Source: Limonium bicolor (lineage: Eukaryota; Streptophyta; Magnoliopsida; Caryophyllales; Plumbaginaceae). From it: a DNA stretch of 64,000 bases. How positions within the stretch are numbered: position 1 is the stretch's first letter; every line of letters begins with the position of its first letter. The notes below the pieces were generated by a model. The model was given only the letters and a program-made list of their open reading frames with translations. It made no database searches and was not told the DNA's origin. The stretch spans positions 111,069,588-111,133,587 of the forward strand of contig CM041777.1 in NCBI GenBank assembly GCA_023374045.1. The letters are read 5' to 3'. A program made the position numbers and the translations under genes. Shown here one piece after another: positions 1 to 11,535 of this stretch.

Positions 1-1641
1 TGCAGTTTTGGAAGAGTTCCCAACCACATAGGAAAAACGTCAGTAAGTTGATTATTCCCAAGATCAAGACTTAAAAGTTCACTACATGAAGCCAATGACC
101 AAGGAATCTTTCCAATGAGATTGTTGTTGTCCAAAATAAGGAATTGTAGTTGGCTACAATCCTTGAAGAGGGTAGGAGAAATAGTACCACTCAATTGGTT
201 ATGTTCTAAAATTTAAGTAAATTAGATTATGGTTACCAACAAAGTTTACAAAGCACTCTGGTAAATTGCCTGTGAAGTGGGTTATGTGACAAATCGAGGA
301 CAGAAAGGAGGATAAGGTGCAAATTGATCGAGGGATTATCCATAGTCTCGAACTTTTGATATATTATTGTCATAGGATTTTTGAAATATGAAGTAGGAGG
401 AGGATGCTCTCTTCCTAAGTGGTTTTGAAGAGATGTTAAGATAACTCAACGAGTCTCTATTTGCTTCTAATAACCATGTGGTACATCTCCATAGAGATTG
501 TATTTAGATCCAAATATTTAAGGTTTCTTTGGCCTCTCAAAACACTAGGAAATTGGTCAAGGTGCATGATGACATACTTAGAATTTGAAATGATGGGAAT
601 AGGATGACGAGGTAAACCCAGTGGTTGTGTAGTTGTGTTATTCATAATATCATCTATCAAAGACATATTATTTCCTGAGATACCAAGTTTTTTAGATTCG
701 GGTAGGGTGAACCTGGAGAGCGGTATGACTCCAGTCAAGTAGTTCCATCCAAGGTATAGGGCTTTGAGGGTTTTAATTTCAAATACGAATGTTGGTACCT
801 CTCCACCAATGTTATTACCTATGAGGGACAAATCCAAAGATTTTGTTGACCTTTCAAAAGACTTGGAAACGTTGTGAGATTGCAATGTGATAATCCTAAG
901 TATTCAAACCGAGGATGTGAAGAGGTGTGATTATCAGTGTTATGGCATTATCAACCTCATGTAGATCAAAATAATTTCTTGATAGACCAAGATGTATTAC
1001 ATTCGGAAAGTGGTGGAGCAAGTGGTGAAGGGGATAGTAAAGCTCAAGTGGTTAGATGAAAGGTCAAGATGCTTGAGGCTTTTGAGTTTGAATAAAATAC
1101 ACGGGATAGGTCCTTCTATATCGTTGAAATGAACATCAAACGCTCGAGCGGACTAATTGGGAGGTTATCAGTTTGACCAATGGTCGTGAAAAGGTTTAGA
1201 GAAAGATTTACCTTAACAGTGCAGGAAATTCAAATAGCCAAGTTGGGATAGTTCTAGTGAGTTTGTTTCTGAAGAGATCAATGGTGGTTAATCGTGGAAG
1301 GGCGGATGAGTTAAGCTTAGAGGGCAGCTCCCCCTCAATGCCAACAGAGTATGCTGTTTTTGTTTTCGAGGTTAAGTGCAAGGACATGGCCTGTTGATGG
1401 GTTGCAAGTAACTCCTTGCCATAGGCAACAGTCTGTTCCTGGGATCCAGAGAGAGCCATTGTATTCAGATGAGGGTGTGAAATTGTGGAAGTTGAAGGCC
1501 CTGCTAAAGTTTAGCAGTGCATTTTTCTCATGTTGATGACAAAGGTTGAGTGACACTAATTGAAGGAGACGCTGCCCACAAATGAAACAGAAATTCGGAC
1601 AAGATGGTGATTAGTAGATGGATCGTCACACATCCTCTCAT
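1..1641 (-). pseudogene. LRR receptor-like protein, copy A (broken, 3' end outside window)
   Basis: Reading leftward from an ATG at 1641, the sequence matches the intact RLP at 26288-29101 piece by piece: signal peptide, LRRNT with a CCLWQGV motif, then LRRs of the NxxGxxP type. The left edge of the window falls near residue 650 of the intact copy, so the C-terminal third is not seen. The frame breaks several times, mostly by one-base gains or losses (for example around 300, 710 and 1200), leaving only open pieces at 457-885, 1208-1459 and 1335-1556. It resembles copy C more than copy B and has one copy of the 46-residue block that is tripled in B. It is annotated as a pseudogene, but some of the indels may be consensus errors (see findings). 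Confidence 0.85.
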
Positions 1642-2768
1642 TTTTTGTGCAAATGTTGATATTCTCACTCTGTTTCTTTGTTATATGGAATAGAACTTAT
1701 ACGACCTAAGATTAGTTCATATATAGAGATAGGGCTGTGCGAGGAGGGCTTCCGTCAAGTTTCCTGGATTGATCTATTAGTATGTTTAGTTACTCTGTGT
1801 TGCGAATAGTGTGTGTCACTAATTAAGAGTGCAAAACTGACCCGGACAAGTCATCCATCATATCTCATAAAAAAAAAGGTTTTATATGATCCACACAAAA
1901 GATATATCGAGACCATGAGCAGATGACGTTGGTAATATTTCTTGGCTTTATATTATACAGCTGCTTTGCTTCTCTAGTATATTAAACTACATTTATTCGT
2001 CAATATGATTATACTGGCAATTCACCTAGCTACATTTATTCGTATATGCAACCTTGTATGACCCAATTCACAGTTTTTCGAAAAGGCCAAAATGGCATGA
2101 ACTACATTGATTTTTTTCTTTTTGACGATTGAACTACTGCAATGTTGATGAATGCTATATTAAAGAGCAAACTTATTATAGTTCAGATTGATTATTCCGT
2201 CTCTTTTCAGTTCGAAACTTAATGCTTGGCTTTTCATCTCGTAGTTCTTCTCAAACCATTGTTTTTCTAATTAAACTTTAAAATCAAGATGAGAGAAAAA
2301 AATAAATAAAAGGGGTACGAGTTACACTGTGATTCCAAGTCAAGCAAGAAAGTCCTCACTGTTGACGTAGCATTATGTAATCTACATTATTAGATCATCG
2401 TAAGATCACTTCATACAAATAATAATCGAGCAAGAATAGTTAAACTGAGAGTCAGTGTCAATTATCGTGTCCCAGAAAGAAAAAGAAGAATATATCAATG
2501 CACGCTAGTATATCTACCTAATTCGAAGGTAATAGAAAACCATTCTAGGCTCTAGCTACGCCTTAAAAGATCAATGGAGATTAGTATTAATTATGATCTT
2601 TAAAACAGATTAGGCTACAACTCAAGTAGGATCCATTAATATAACTCTCTTTAATATATCTCCTAGTCTCGGATTCAAAACCTACCACTATACTATTATA
2701 CGAGAAAAATTTCATTCACTGTTATTATAAAAAAAAAAAAACACTGATCAACATTTAGATGAAGCGGT
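1642..2768. other. 5' flank of RLP copy A, no gene seen
   Basis: This AT-rich stretch lies upstream of RLP copy A. It aligns with the flank of copy C (34352-35249, 37943-38171 and 39226-39450) and partly with the flank of copy B (29102-30400). It holds empty sites for three insertions found in the other copies: the hAT-like element of B (near 1966), the LINE of C (TAATCTACATT, 2378-2388) and the Harbinger-like element of C (near 2610). No ORF here shows recognisable coding content. Confidence 0.7.
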
Positions 2769-3056
2769 TGTTAGTATATTATAATGTTCTTATTTTATCT
2801 AGCCCGGTTTGGTTAGCCCGGTTAAGTTATGTACCATTGCTAAACCTGTTTAGTGTATAAGTATTCTGTCCATCGTTTTATTCTGGGTGTTAGCAGTGAG
2901 TAGTGAGGGTTTTGTATTCTTTCATTCCTCTGTAAGCTAACACCAGTAGGTTGAATGTTCTTCTCAACCCTTCCAATAAAGCGAATTCACCGTTTGATTG
3001 ATTGTCTCTCTGCTGCAACCTTTCTTCCTCTTCGATCTAGATTACCGGTTTTATCA
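2769..3056 (+). repeat. 5' LTR of copia element
   Basis: This 288-bp direct repeat matches 8007-8294. It has TG...CA ends. I count about two base substitutions and about nine small indels, mostly in homopolymers, between the two LTRs. Confidence 0.97.
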
Positions 3057-3068
3057 TGGTATCAGAGC
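3057..3068 (+). other. Primer-binding site (initiator tRNA-Met type)
   Basis: TGGTATCAGAGC directly follows the 5' LTR and is the usual plant copia site complementary to the 3' end of initiator methionine tRNA. Confidence 0.93.
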
Positions 3069-3171
3069 ACCGATTCTGTGCCTCTTGATTCTTCTTTCGT
3101 CTCTTCGTCGATTTCCCCTCTCAGCGATTATCGCCTTCCCACCGTTTTCGTCCTTCTTGAAATATTGCAAA

Positions 3172-3989
3172 ATGGCGAACGAAGTTCTAGGCAACACGTC
3201 AGTAACCCAGGCAAAAACGCCAACGCTTCGGCGAGCTTCACCACTAAGTTGGCGACGCTCTTCACCTAGCCAGCGGAGACAACCCGGGTATGATCCTTGC
3301 GAACAAATTCGACGGTCAGGGGTTTGCTTGCTGGAAGATGCAAATCACTCTCGCACTGGGATCCAAGAACAAGATGGGGTTTCTGGATGGAACCCTGAAA
3401 AAGCCCACCGAAAACGCTGCCGAGATTCAAGCTTGGAATAGTTGCGGACTCCATGGTGCGGGCATGGTTACAAATGGCTCTGGAAAAGAAGATAGGAGAT
3501 AGCATTCTTTTCGCACCCTCCGCCGCTCAAGCTTGGAAGCAGCTGTGTGGAAGATGGGAACATTCAGACGCGACTCGCATTTATGACCTAGAACACCGCC
3601 TGACCACGGCAATCCAAGGAAGCGACTCCGTCATTGATTATTTCACAAGGGTCAAAAAGCTATGGGACGAAATCGACGCTGTTGACTTAGTCCCAAAATG
3701 CTCTTGTGATTCTTGTACCTGCAAGGCATCTGAAAAATTTGCTGAATATGTTCGACAGAGGAGGTTGATAAAGTTCCTTATGGGCTTAAATGAGCGCTTC
3801 AGGCATAATCAGAGGAAACATACTCATGATGTCTCCTCTACCAAGCATCGACCAAGTTTCTCCCTCCTTGTTCAAGAAGAACGGCAAAAACATCTCGCCA
3901 GTCCAAATGAAGTTAACTCGCTGTCCTTCTCAGTTGAGCAGAACAAGAAATCAGGAGCAAGATTCCGGGTCCAAACCCTAGGGCACTAA
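3172..3989 (+). pseudogene. gag: copia gag (frame-broken)
   Basis: The start is the ATG at 3172 (MANEVLGNTS...). Downstream the frame moves at about 3220-3290 and again near 3440. The pieces together give a retrotransposon gag: the N-terminal part with KFDGQGFACWKMQITLAL, a middle part with ATRIYDLEHRL and GSDSVIDYFTRVKKLWDEID, and FLMGLNERF near the end of the UBN2-type region. A zinc knuckle follows in a shifted frame at about 4011-4055, beginning CTHCNKMGH, with the last Cys lost through an indel. Gag would form the particle shell that packages element RNA. Whether the breaks are real is open. Confidence 0.85.
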
Positions 3990-4562
3990 TCACACCCACC
4001 AACTCCACTGTACACATTGCAACAAGATGGGACATACGAGAACGATGCTACCAGAAGATTGGGTTTCCCCCGAATTGGAGAAACAACAAGACAAGGAGAA
4101 GTAGTGCGAATGCCGCTGGAACCCTAGATGAAAAGGATGAAGATCCAAAGACGGCCACAAGAGATCCCTTTGGGGGAATTCTGTCCCAGGAAAGATGAGC
4201 AAACTCTATGACTTCATGAGCAAAGCCAATCCAAACAAGGAGAGCCAAGCTCCTGATGCTCTCTAGGTGGATTTGTTGGTAATGATCTCTGCCCTAAAAT
4301 GTTTTAACATGCATAAAGGTTCCTTGCAAAAACATTGGCACTGCGCATGTTAATTATGACTCAGAATGCAATTCTTGTTCAAATTTGTGTTTAGCTTGCA
4401 TGAAGAATTATTCTGTAGAACCTGTGTGACCTACATAAACAAGGATTCTTTAACCTGTAATAATTATTTCACTGGCCAAACAGAAAGAAAGATCAAAACC
4501 AAGAAAACTGGTAACATAACTAATACTGAAAAACAAGTTGTTTTGAACCCACCGACTGGATT

Positions 4563-7500
4563 TTAGACTCAGGTGCTTCAGATCACATGTGTGGGGATAT
4601 GAAGCTCTTCAATAGTTATACATCCTTGAAAACTGTCACACAGTGGGTATGCCAGATGGACACCCCCAAATTGTAAAAATAATTGGTGATATAAAAATCA
4701 ATTCTCTGATACTCTGAGAAATGTTCTTCACGTGCCAGCTTTTAAATTCAATCTCATATCCATTAGTAAGTTAGCTGAATCCTTAAAAGGAAGCTTTACT
4801 TTTGATTCTCAATCATGTTTTATCAGGACTCTAAGAAGAAAGATCCAGTCAAAATTGGGAGTTTCAGACGTGGTCTTTATATCCTGGATTGTGAATGTGA
4901 TAGAAGAATCAAAGGGGGTCATTTTTCTTTGGCTTGTAAGGACAAAACTGTTAGCTTAGGTTTTGATTGTAGTGATAAACTAATCTGTGGCATCACAGAT
5001 TAGGGCACATTCCTAAAGATAAGATTCTTAAGCTTGACCTTATTGATCCTGTATACAAAAGTAAGCAGTTTGTTTGTGAGTCCTGCAGTAGGTCCAAAAG
5101 TCACAGATTGCCTTTCAATTCTAACGTAGACAGAAAATATGATTTGTTTGAATTGATACATGCTGATCTATGGGGGCCATACAAGGTAGGAACTTATGAT
5201 GAAAAGTTTTATTTTCTAACCTTGGTTGATGATAAAAGCAGAGCAACATGGGTACACCTATGCTCAAACAAAGGAGAATCTTTAATATCATTGTTATGTT
5301 TTTCAGCATGATTAAAACCCAGTTCAAGAGGGCTGTTAAAGTTTTAAGAACAGACAATGCATATGAACTGGGAAGTTCTAAACATGCTACTGATTACCTT
5401 AATAAATATGGAATTATGCATCAAACATCATGCACCTACACCCACACAGTAGAATGGATTGTGAACGAAAACATAGACATCTCTTTGAAACGGCTCGAAG
5501 TCTTATGTTTCATTCCAATCTCCCTTAAAATTCTGGGGTGATAGTGTACAAACTGCAGCTTATTTGATTAACAGAATGCCTCTAAGTAGTATTGATAATA
5601 AAAGCCCCTTTGAAATCATTTACAATGCTAAACCAAATTATCATGATTTAAAATGTTTTGGGTGTCTTTGCTTCGCTAACATCAACAAACCTCAGCATGA
5701 TAAATTTGCTTCAAGATCTGTCAAGGCTATTTTCTTGGTTATCCACAAGGTAAGAAAGCTTACAAACTGCTTGACTTGGATAACAACAAGATCATTTATA
5801 GTAGGGACGTTATATTTCATGAAAATCTCTTCCCTTTAAGGATAAATGTTTCAACAAAGAAGATGATGATTGCATATGAAAACATGTTTAACCCCTTTGT
5901 GAGTGATTCTGATGAAAAAACAGAGAAGACCTTGATATAAGACAGGAACTTCTTGGAGAAGCAGAGCAGGAGATAGATGGTTCATCAGATCATGAATCAT
6001 CAGAAGAACCAGAAGAACTCCAACTGCAGCCTCATACACAAAAAATGATGAGCCAACACCACCAGAGATGACATCAGATGATGATAACCACCAACATACA
6101 GAACAAAATGCTACCTTAAGGCGATCTGTCAGAGAAAGGAATGCCCCAAGACACCTAGAGGACTACATTGTTGGCCAGTCTTCAGCAACAAGCACAAGAA
6201 AAGATAAGTTCCATTCTGATCTTTTCTCCCAAATTTTGTCAAGTAGAATTATTAAAACCGACTCAGTGAGCTGTGAAGATTCTGATTCTTGTGTTAAATA
6301 TTGTTTTGAATGAAAATGATACCATAACTTCATCAAAATTATTCCTCACTGGCTGTGATCACAATTTGCATGATATACATAAGAGATTTCTGTCCATACT
6401 TGTTTTAACGCCAACTTACATAAAGAGTCTGAACCTGCTACCTTTTCTGATGCTGTCAAAAACCCAAAATGGATTCAGGCTATGTCAGAAGAGTTTGATG
6501 CCTGGAGGAGAGGAATGAAACCTGGGACACAGTAGTGAGTTACCAATAGGGAAAAGAACAGTTAAATGCAAGTGGGTTATAGAATCAAATATCATGCAGA
6601 TGGGAGTGTAGAGAGAAACAAAGCTAGATTAGTTGCTAAGGGTTTTACACAGAAATACGGGGTAGACTATCTTGAGACTTTTTCGCCTGTAGTAAAATTC
6701 ACCACCATTAAAACATTAGTCTCTGTAGCAGCCAAGAGAAATTGGAAAATTGCCCAGCTAGATGTTAATAATGCGTTTTTGCATGGTGATCTTTTTGAGG
6801 ATGTTTACATAGAAATCCTGAAGGGCATGAGTTGGAAGGTTCTGGAAAGGTGTGCAAGTTAAAGAAGTCATTGTATGGGTTAAAGCAAGCGTCTAGGCAA
6901 TGGCACCAGAAACTTAGTGATTCCTTAAGAATTTGGGGTTTAGGCAATCCATGAATGATTATGCTCTTTTTACCAATGTTCTGATGGAAGACTTTGCTTT
7001 CTGGTTGTATATGTCGATGATGTTTTGATTACTGGTGACAATGTTGATCTGATAAGAAAAATAAAGGCTAATCTGGATAATAAGTTCAAGATTAAGGATT
7101 TGGGAGAATTGAATCATTCTTGGGAATGCAGTTCATGCACACTTCTGATGGTATTGTTCTGACACAAAGGCTTATAGTGAAAGTCTGGTAAATGAATTCT
7201 GTTCTTTTCTCTCCAAATCTGCTATAGCCACCTCTGGATATGAACATTAAGTTGAGAAGGAGGGAAGGCAAACCATTAGACAACCCCAGAATATAGAAGA
7301 CTAGTAGGTAGAATGAGTTTTCTTTCTCACAGTCGTCCTGATTTAAGTTTTGCTTTACAAGTTTTAAGTCAGTTTCTTGATTTACCCACTGACTTGCATT
7401 TTAAGGCGGCTTTACATACCTTGAGTTACATTAAGAGAACTTCTGGGTACGGTCTTTTATTTAATAGAAGACAGGATTTTAATTTGATTGCTAATTGTGA

Positions 7501-7941
7501 TGCTGACTGGGCTAGTTGTCCAAACACTAGGCGATCGGTTAGCGGTTTCTTTATTTGTTTTGGAGGCAGTCCCTTGTCTTGGAAATCTAAGAAAAACAAA
7601 CTACTATTGCCTTGTCTTCTGCAGAGTCAGAATATCGGGCTATGAGGCAGGTGACTGCGGAATTGAGCTGGCTAACAAGGGTGCTAAGTGAGTTTGGAAT
7701 TGAAGACATTGTTCCAGTACCCATCAAGTCAGACAGTCAGGCGGCAATACACATCGCTAAGAATCCTGTCCTACATGAGAGGACCAAACATATTGAACTG
7801 GATATACATTGGTGAGAGAGAGAAGTTCGCAGTGGCCTGATCTCAGTTGAGTACATCACTTCAAGGAATCAACTTGCGGACCTGTTCACAAAAACTCTTC
7901 CTGGAAAGCATTACCCGCTGTTACTCAGAAAGATGGTTTGA
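4563..7941 (+). pseudogene. pol: copia pol: protease, integrase, RT, RNase H (frame-broken)
   Basis: Recognisable landmarks run in order. The aspartic protease has DSGASDHMCGDM at about 4566. The integrase zinc region has WHHRLGHIPKDKI near 4990 and CESC near 5080. The integrase core has HADLWGPY near 5160 and TDNAYE near 5350; the usual GIVERKH-like block is altered to VEWIVNEN near 5450. The RT has [10 protein letters not shown] near 6625, [13 protein letters not shown] near 6757 and the YVDD box at about 7009. RNase H has NCDADWASCPNTRRSVSGFF near 7495 and SAESEYRAM near 7617, and the end is at the TGA at 7939-7941. At least ten frame changes separate these pieces. The order protease-integrase-RT-RNase H places it in Ty1/copia. 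Confidence 0.93.
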
Positions 7942-7996
7942 GTCAGTGGGTTACAATCTGATTGTTTAGTTTCAAATCATGCATACCCTGCATGAT

Positions 7997-8006
7997 TTGA
8001 GGGGGG
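7997..8006 (+). other. Polypurine tract of copia element
   Basis: TTTGAGGGGGG lies immediately 5' of the 3' LTR and is the expected plus-strand priming site. Confidence 0.85.
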
Positions 8007-8294
8007 TGTTAGTATATTATAATGTTCTTATTTTATCTAGCCCGGTTGGTTAGCCCGGTTAGTTATGTTACCGTTGCTAAACCTGTTTAGTGTATAAGTA
8101 TTCTGTCCATCGTTTATTCTGCGTGTCTTAGCAGTGAGTAGTGAGGGTTTTGTATTCTTTCATTCCTCTGTAAGCTAACACCAGTAGGTTGAATGTTTCT
8201 TCTCAACCCTTCCAATAAAGCGAATTCACCGTTGATTGATTGTCTCTCTTGCTGCAACCTTCTTCCTCTTCGATCTAGATTACCGGTTTTATCA
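8007..8294 (+). repeat. 3' LTR of copia element
   Basis: This 288-bp copy of the 5' LTR ends TTATCA and is followed by the GCGGT target duplication. The flank then resumes as in the paralogous region after 39447. Confidence 0.97.
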
Positions 8295-8299
8295 GCGGT

Positions 8300-8744
8300 C
8301 AAGCCGTGTTGCAGTCACTTCACTTGAAGTAAACTCAACCATTAATTCAGTCTTCTTTGTATATATGTATTACTATATGTAGCTAGCTAGGTTGTCATTA
8401 GTGTGGAATATGGACTTCAAATATGCAAACTTGATGTACAACTCAACCATCTACCGTGATTTTGGTTTAGAAATCACTTGATGTACAACTCAAGCCGAGT
8501 TGCAGTCACTTGATGTACAACTCAATACGGTACGTAAATTTGAAGGGGTCATGACCGCGTGTTTTTGTCACTTGCACATTCATGTGGGCCAGAAATCAAT
8601 GGCTTGACCAATAATTGATCTATTTTGATAAACTTCACAGTGATCCATACAAATAAGGTCCCTGTGATCTTTCTAAAAAAAGTGTCCTGTGACGTTTCAA
8701 TGTAATCGTCGCGCTACTCCTTTTTCAAAAAAAATTAGGACCAC
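8300..8744. other. RLP-cluster flank, continuation
   Basis: Matches 39452-39823 beside RLP copy C, including the stretches GCAGTCACTTGATGTACAAC and GGGCCAGAAATCAATGGCTT. Part of it has a local duplication (GATGTACAACTCAA at about 8430, 8472 and 8511). No coding content is seen. Confidence 0.7.
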
Positions 8745-8825
8745 ACCAAATCTCGTTAGTTCAGTGGTGATTTGAGACTGAACTTGATCGGTCGAATCAT
8801 GGTTCGATCTCCGCAACGGCTATTG
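8745..8825 (+). mobile_element. tRNA-derived SINE, copy beside RLP A (3' end lost)
   Basis: A Pol III box A-like TTAGTTCAGTGGT (about 8756) and a box B GGTTCGATCTCC (8801-8812) lie about 45 bp apart, as in tRNA-derived SINEs. The left flank AAAATTAGGACCAC matches the target duplication of the full copy at 39824-39968. After CTATTGG the SINE is cut and joins a Tourist MITE. Confidence 0.65.
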
Positions 8826-9015
8826 GGAGTGGATTCCACCCACCAATAAATATTATTTTATTATTTTCTCTCACAATCTCTCTCTTACTTACCTAGGTTC
8901 TCTAAAAAGAGAGTGTCTTAGTTAAGAACCCTCTCACATCCTCTCTCCTCCACCTCATCATTTTCTTTTTTTCTCTTTAACATTATGAGTGGAATCCACA
9001 CCATTGTGGATGCCC
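8826..9015 (-). mobile_element. Tourist-type MITE, left end truncated
   Basis: The right end reads CCATTGTGGATGCCC followed by TAA, the reverse of the terminal repeat of the intact MITE at 40299-40501. The interior shares the CT-rich and TTAGTTAAGAACCC blocks with it. The left terminal repeat is lost at the junction with the SINE. The second copy of the surrounding repeat (near 44463) lacks the MITE and reads GACTAACCTTGATG, which gives the target site. Confidence 0.75.
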
Positions 9016-11046
9016 TAACCTTGATGATTTAGTTTGTCGACATGTGGGGCTAGCTGTTACAGTTAAAGGGGGGATACATGAAGGTTGGTGACCTTGTTGA
9101 GTCATCTTCTTTGCGTCCTTTTGAGCAATGTTTAATGGGAGCTCTTCACGGCCCGAAGTGTGGATCTTAAGCCTATAGAGCAAACTTGAGTAAAGTTTGG
9201 CAATCTGACGATGAGCTTAAAGTTGTAATCTTGACTCGGGGTTATTCTTGTTTAAGTTTGGGGATGAGGAGCGCATGCATGCAGCCCTTGGTCGAGGGTC
9301 TCGTGGATTTTTGACCATGTTTGTTGGTGTTGATGGAGGTTGATGATCAGTCAAAGGTACCAAAGGACCATATTTTCCAATGGACTCCCTTTTGGTTTCA
9401 TGTCCATGACCTCCCCTTTTGGTTAGGGATGACAATGGGTGACAGGTACCCGTTTCACTCGACCACCCGACCCGCTAAAATAAGTGAAAATCCACAAAAA
9501 AACGGGTGAAAATCCATAAAAAATGGGGTGTTAACGGGTGACTAGTGAAACGGGTGCAGGTGACAGGTCGGGTGAATATTTTCCACCCAGTCACCAGATC
9601 CGTTCACCCGACCTGTCACCCGCATATACGTGTTATTGAACAAATATATGTATTTTTATAGTTTTGTGTTGGTTAATACTCTATGTTTGAGTATGTTATT
9701 GACATTATTGATGTATTTATATTATTGAACAAATATGGGTGTATTTTTATTTTAAAAAAAGAAGTTTATATAGGTAATAAATGCTAAAAATGATAGTTTG
9801 AAGAAAAAAAAAGATTGATGGGGTCACTCGTTTCACCCGTGGGTGACGGGTGAAACGGGTAAAGGGTGATGAATTTACGGGTGACTGGTCGGGTCGGGAG
9901 ATGCAGGTGACGGATCGGGTGGAGCGTCACCCACTCGAACCCGACCCATTGTCAACCCTACTTTTGGTTCATGTGTCATAGTGTTCAAAAAGGATTGGTG
10001 ATCGTGTGGGAAGGTTTATAGACTTTCAGGAAAATGATCGACAGTTTAGTGGGGGTTTCGAGCGTATCAATGTTTGGGTTGATGTCACTCGCTCCCTTAT
10101 GAGGTTTGTCACAATTCCATTGATGAACATTCGATGGTGCTTTGCTTAACCTATGAGCACTACTTATCCTTTCATTGTTGTATGTTTTCTCATGGATCCT
10201 GAGACTGTCCTCACCATACTAACGCTACAAGCGATGATCATCCTTATGGTGTATGGCTACGAGCTGGTACACTTGGGGGAGGGAGACTTCGTTTGGGTAG
10301 TATGGATGGTGGTTTGGAGCCTCAATTCCCCTATGATGTGGGGCAAGGAATTGGAGGTCACGCTTCTTCAAGGAGTAATGTTGTAGAGATTCAGGTTGAG
10401 AATGAAGCAAGTGTTACCCAAGAAGGTATCTTAGAGAAAGGGGAGATCTCAGCTAATGAGGTTGTTTTACTTCAACAGATGGGGAGGCTTCTGAGCGATT
10501 AGGGTGAAAGAGGAAGATCGATGTGGTGGTTTTACTCCACTTTGAAAGATTATTTTGCTATGAAGGAGTTAGAGAAGGCGGTTGTGAGCCCAGGTTTTTC
10601 GAACCTTATCCTATGCTGTCTAGCATTTAGGATTAATTCAGGTTCTAGGTCCACTTATAACCTACGTTTAAAAAATATAAGATAAAACATTAATCTTTAT
10701 AACCTAAGGTTAGTCAACTAGAACCTATAATTGAGCCGGCACCAATTTTTAACCAAATTAAACTAGGAAAGGTTAAAGATCATGTCGATGGCTTTGTAAT
10801 ATAGCTTTTTCCGGGTTCAATTACTTTCACTACCCTTCGAAGCTATTTTTCTTAACTAATGTCATTTAAGACTTATTATAAATTTATTAACCTAAGTGAG
10901 GCATCTTATATATTTTTACATTTTTTGACATTTTTTTACCAAAAGTAAATAGGTAAATTAAACTAACCCAAACTAGGGTTTGAAAGTCAAATTTGACCGC
11001 CGTTTGTGACCATGGGCCTAGTGTTCGTGACCACAGACCTAAATTT
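9016..11046 (+). mobile_element. LINE ORF1-like repeat, copy 1 (broken)
   Basis: About 2 kb matches 44463-46503 closely. Ignoring frame breaks, it encodes a DUF4283-type LINE ORF1: SVDLKPIEQTLSKVWQSDDE, then FKFGDEERMHAALGR, FWFHVHDLP, RIGDRVGRFIDFQENDR, VTRSLMRFVTISID and a degraded zinc knuckle near 10150-10230. A hAT-type MITE (9424-9960) splits the coding sequence between HDLPF and FMCH. The tail, about 10560-11046, is AT-rich and non-coding. Similarity between the two copies ends at about 11046/46503. I see no poly(A) tail or target duplication, so it may be part of a larger duplicated block. Confidence 0.75.
9424..9960. mobile_element. hAT-type MITE with 8-bp TSD, copy 1
   Basis: The ends are inverted repeats, TAGGGATGACAATGGGT on the left and ACCCATTGTCAACCCTA on the right. 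The element is flanked by the 8-bp duplication CTTTTGGT (9416-9423 and 9961-9968), as expected for hAT. Subterminal regions are dense in CGGGTGA-like and GGTCGGGTG-like motifs in both orientations. No transposase is encoded. Confidence 0.93.
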
Positions 11047-11235
11047 GTTTTTTTTTATCAGGGGGTTACTCATGTAGCTAGGTTCAACGTTACAAGATTT
11101 CAACACATAGGATATACCTGGCCAAAATGTAAGAAAGAAAGAACAGGACATAACAAAAAATCGAGCGACAGCCAGGGCCACACTCCCCTGCACTTAAGCG
11201 GTGTGTACTTGCTAAATGTTGCAGCCTCATATAAC

Positions 11236-11310
11236 TTATTTCAGCTTTGAGACGGTATCTAGAAAGCCAATCAAACCTTGCAGTTTGCGATCAGTTTTAA
11301 TCCATTCCAG
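11236..11310 (-). pseudogene. Possible terminal exon fragment, unknown gene
   Basis: The minus strand has an open stretch reading LEWIKTDRKLQGLIGF...SKLK and ending in TAA. It looks more like protein than the surrounding AT-rich DNA. It is cut at 11310 by the start of a TAGGGGTGAGC repeat. No other exon of the same gene can be assigned, and I do not recognise the product. Confidence 0.25.
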
Positions 11311-11311
11311 T

Positions 11312-11535
11312 TAGGGGTGAGCATTTGGATAATTTGGTTAACCGAAATCCAAATTACTGAAAAAAATGGATTTCGGTTAATTCGGTTATTAACTGTTATC
11401 CAAATTATCCATAAACTGAAATTTTTTTAGATTAAAAACCGAAAACCGAACTAAAATCCAAATTTTCATCAGTTCGGATTTCGTTTAATCGAAATTTGAA
11501 TTTTTTTTGGTTTTTCAATTAACCACAGGTTGGTA
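11312..11535. mobile_element. hAT-like MITE fragment rich in GGTTAACC-type motifs
   Basis: The left end TAGGGGTGAGCATTTGG is typical of plant hAT-derived MITEs. The interior repeats CGGTTAA / TTAACCGAAA motifs in both orientations. The right end is not clear and no target duplication could be fixed. A related element lies at 29407-29978. Confidence 0.5.

Larger units (their letters stand above)
2769..8294 (+). mobile_element. Full-length Ty1/copia LTR retrotransposon
   Basis: A 5.5-kb element is bounded by two 288-bp LTRs that start TGTTAG and end TTATCA. It is flanked by the 5-bp target duplication GCGGT (2764-2768 and 8295-8299). A primer-binding site TGGTATCAGAGC follows the 5' LTR directly, and a purine tract precedes the 3' LTR. 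The inner part encodes gag, protease, integrase, reverse transcriptase and RNase H in that order, which is the copia order (integrase before RT). The homologous flank of RLP copy C has the unoccupied site at 39447-39451. The coding frame is broken many times, though the two LTRs are nearly identical apart from small indels. Confidence 0.97.

Noticed and set aside
8745..8825. Functional tRNA gene
   Set aside because: Box A and box B are present but no cloverleaf, anticodon stem or acceptor pairing can be formed, and the paralogue has SINE target duplications.
10153..10502. Separate small genes in the LINE-like repeat
   Set aside because: They are shifted frames of the ORF1 zinc-knuckle and tail region, which is clear from comparison with 45600-45958.
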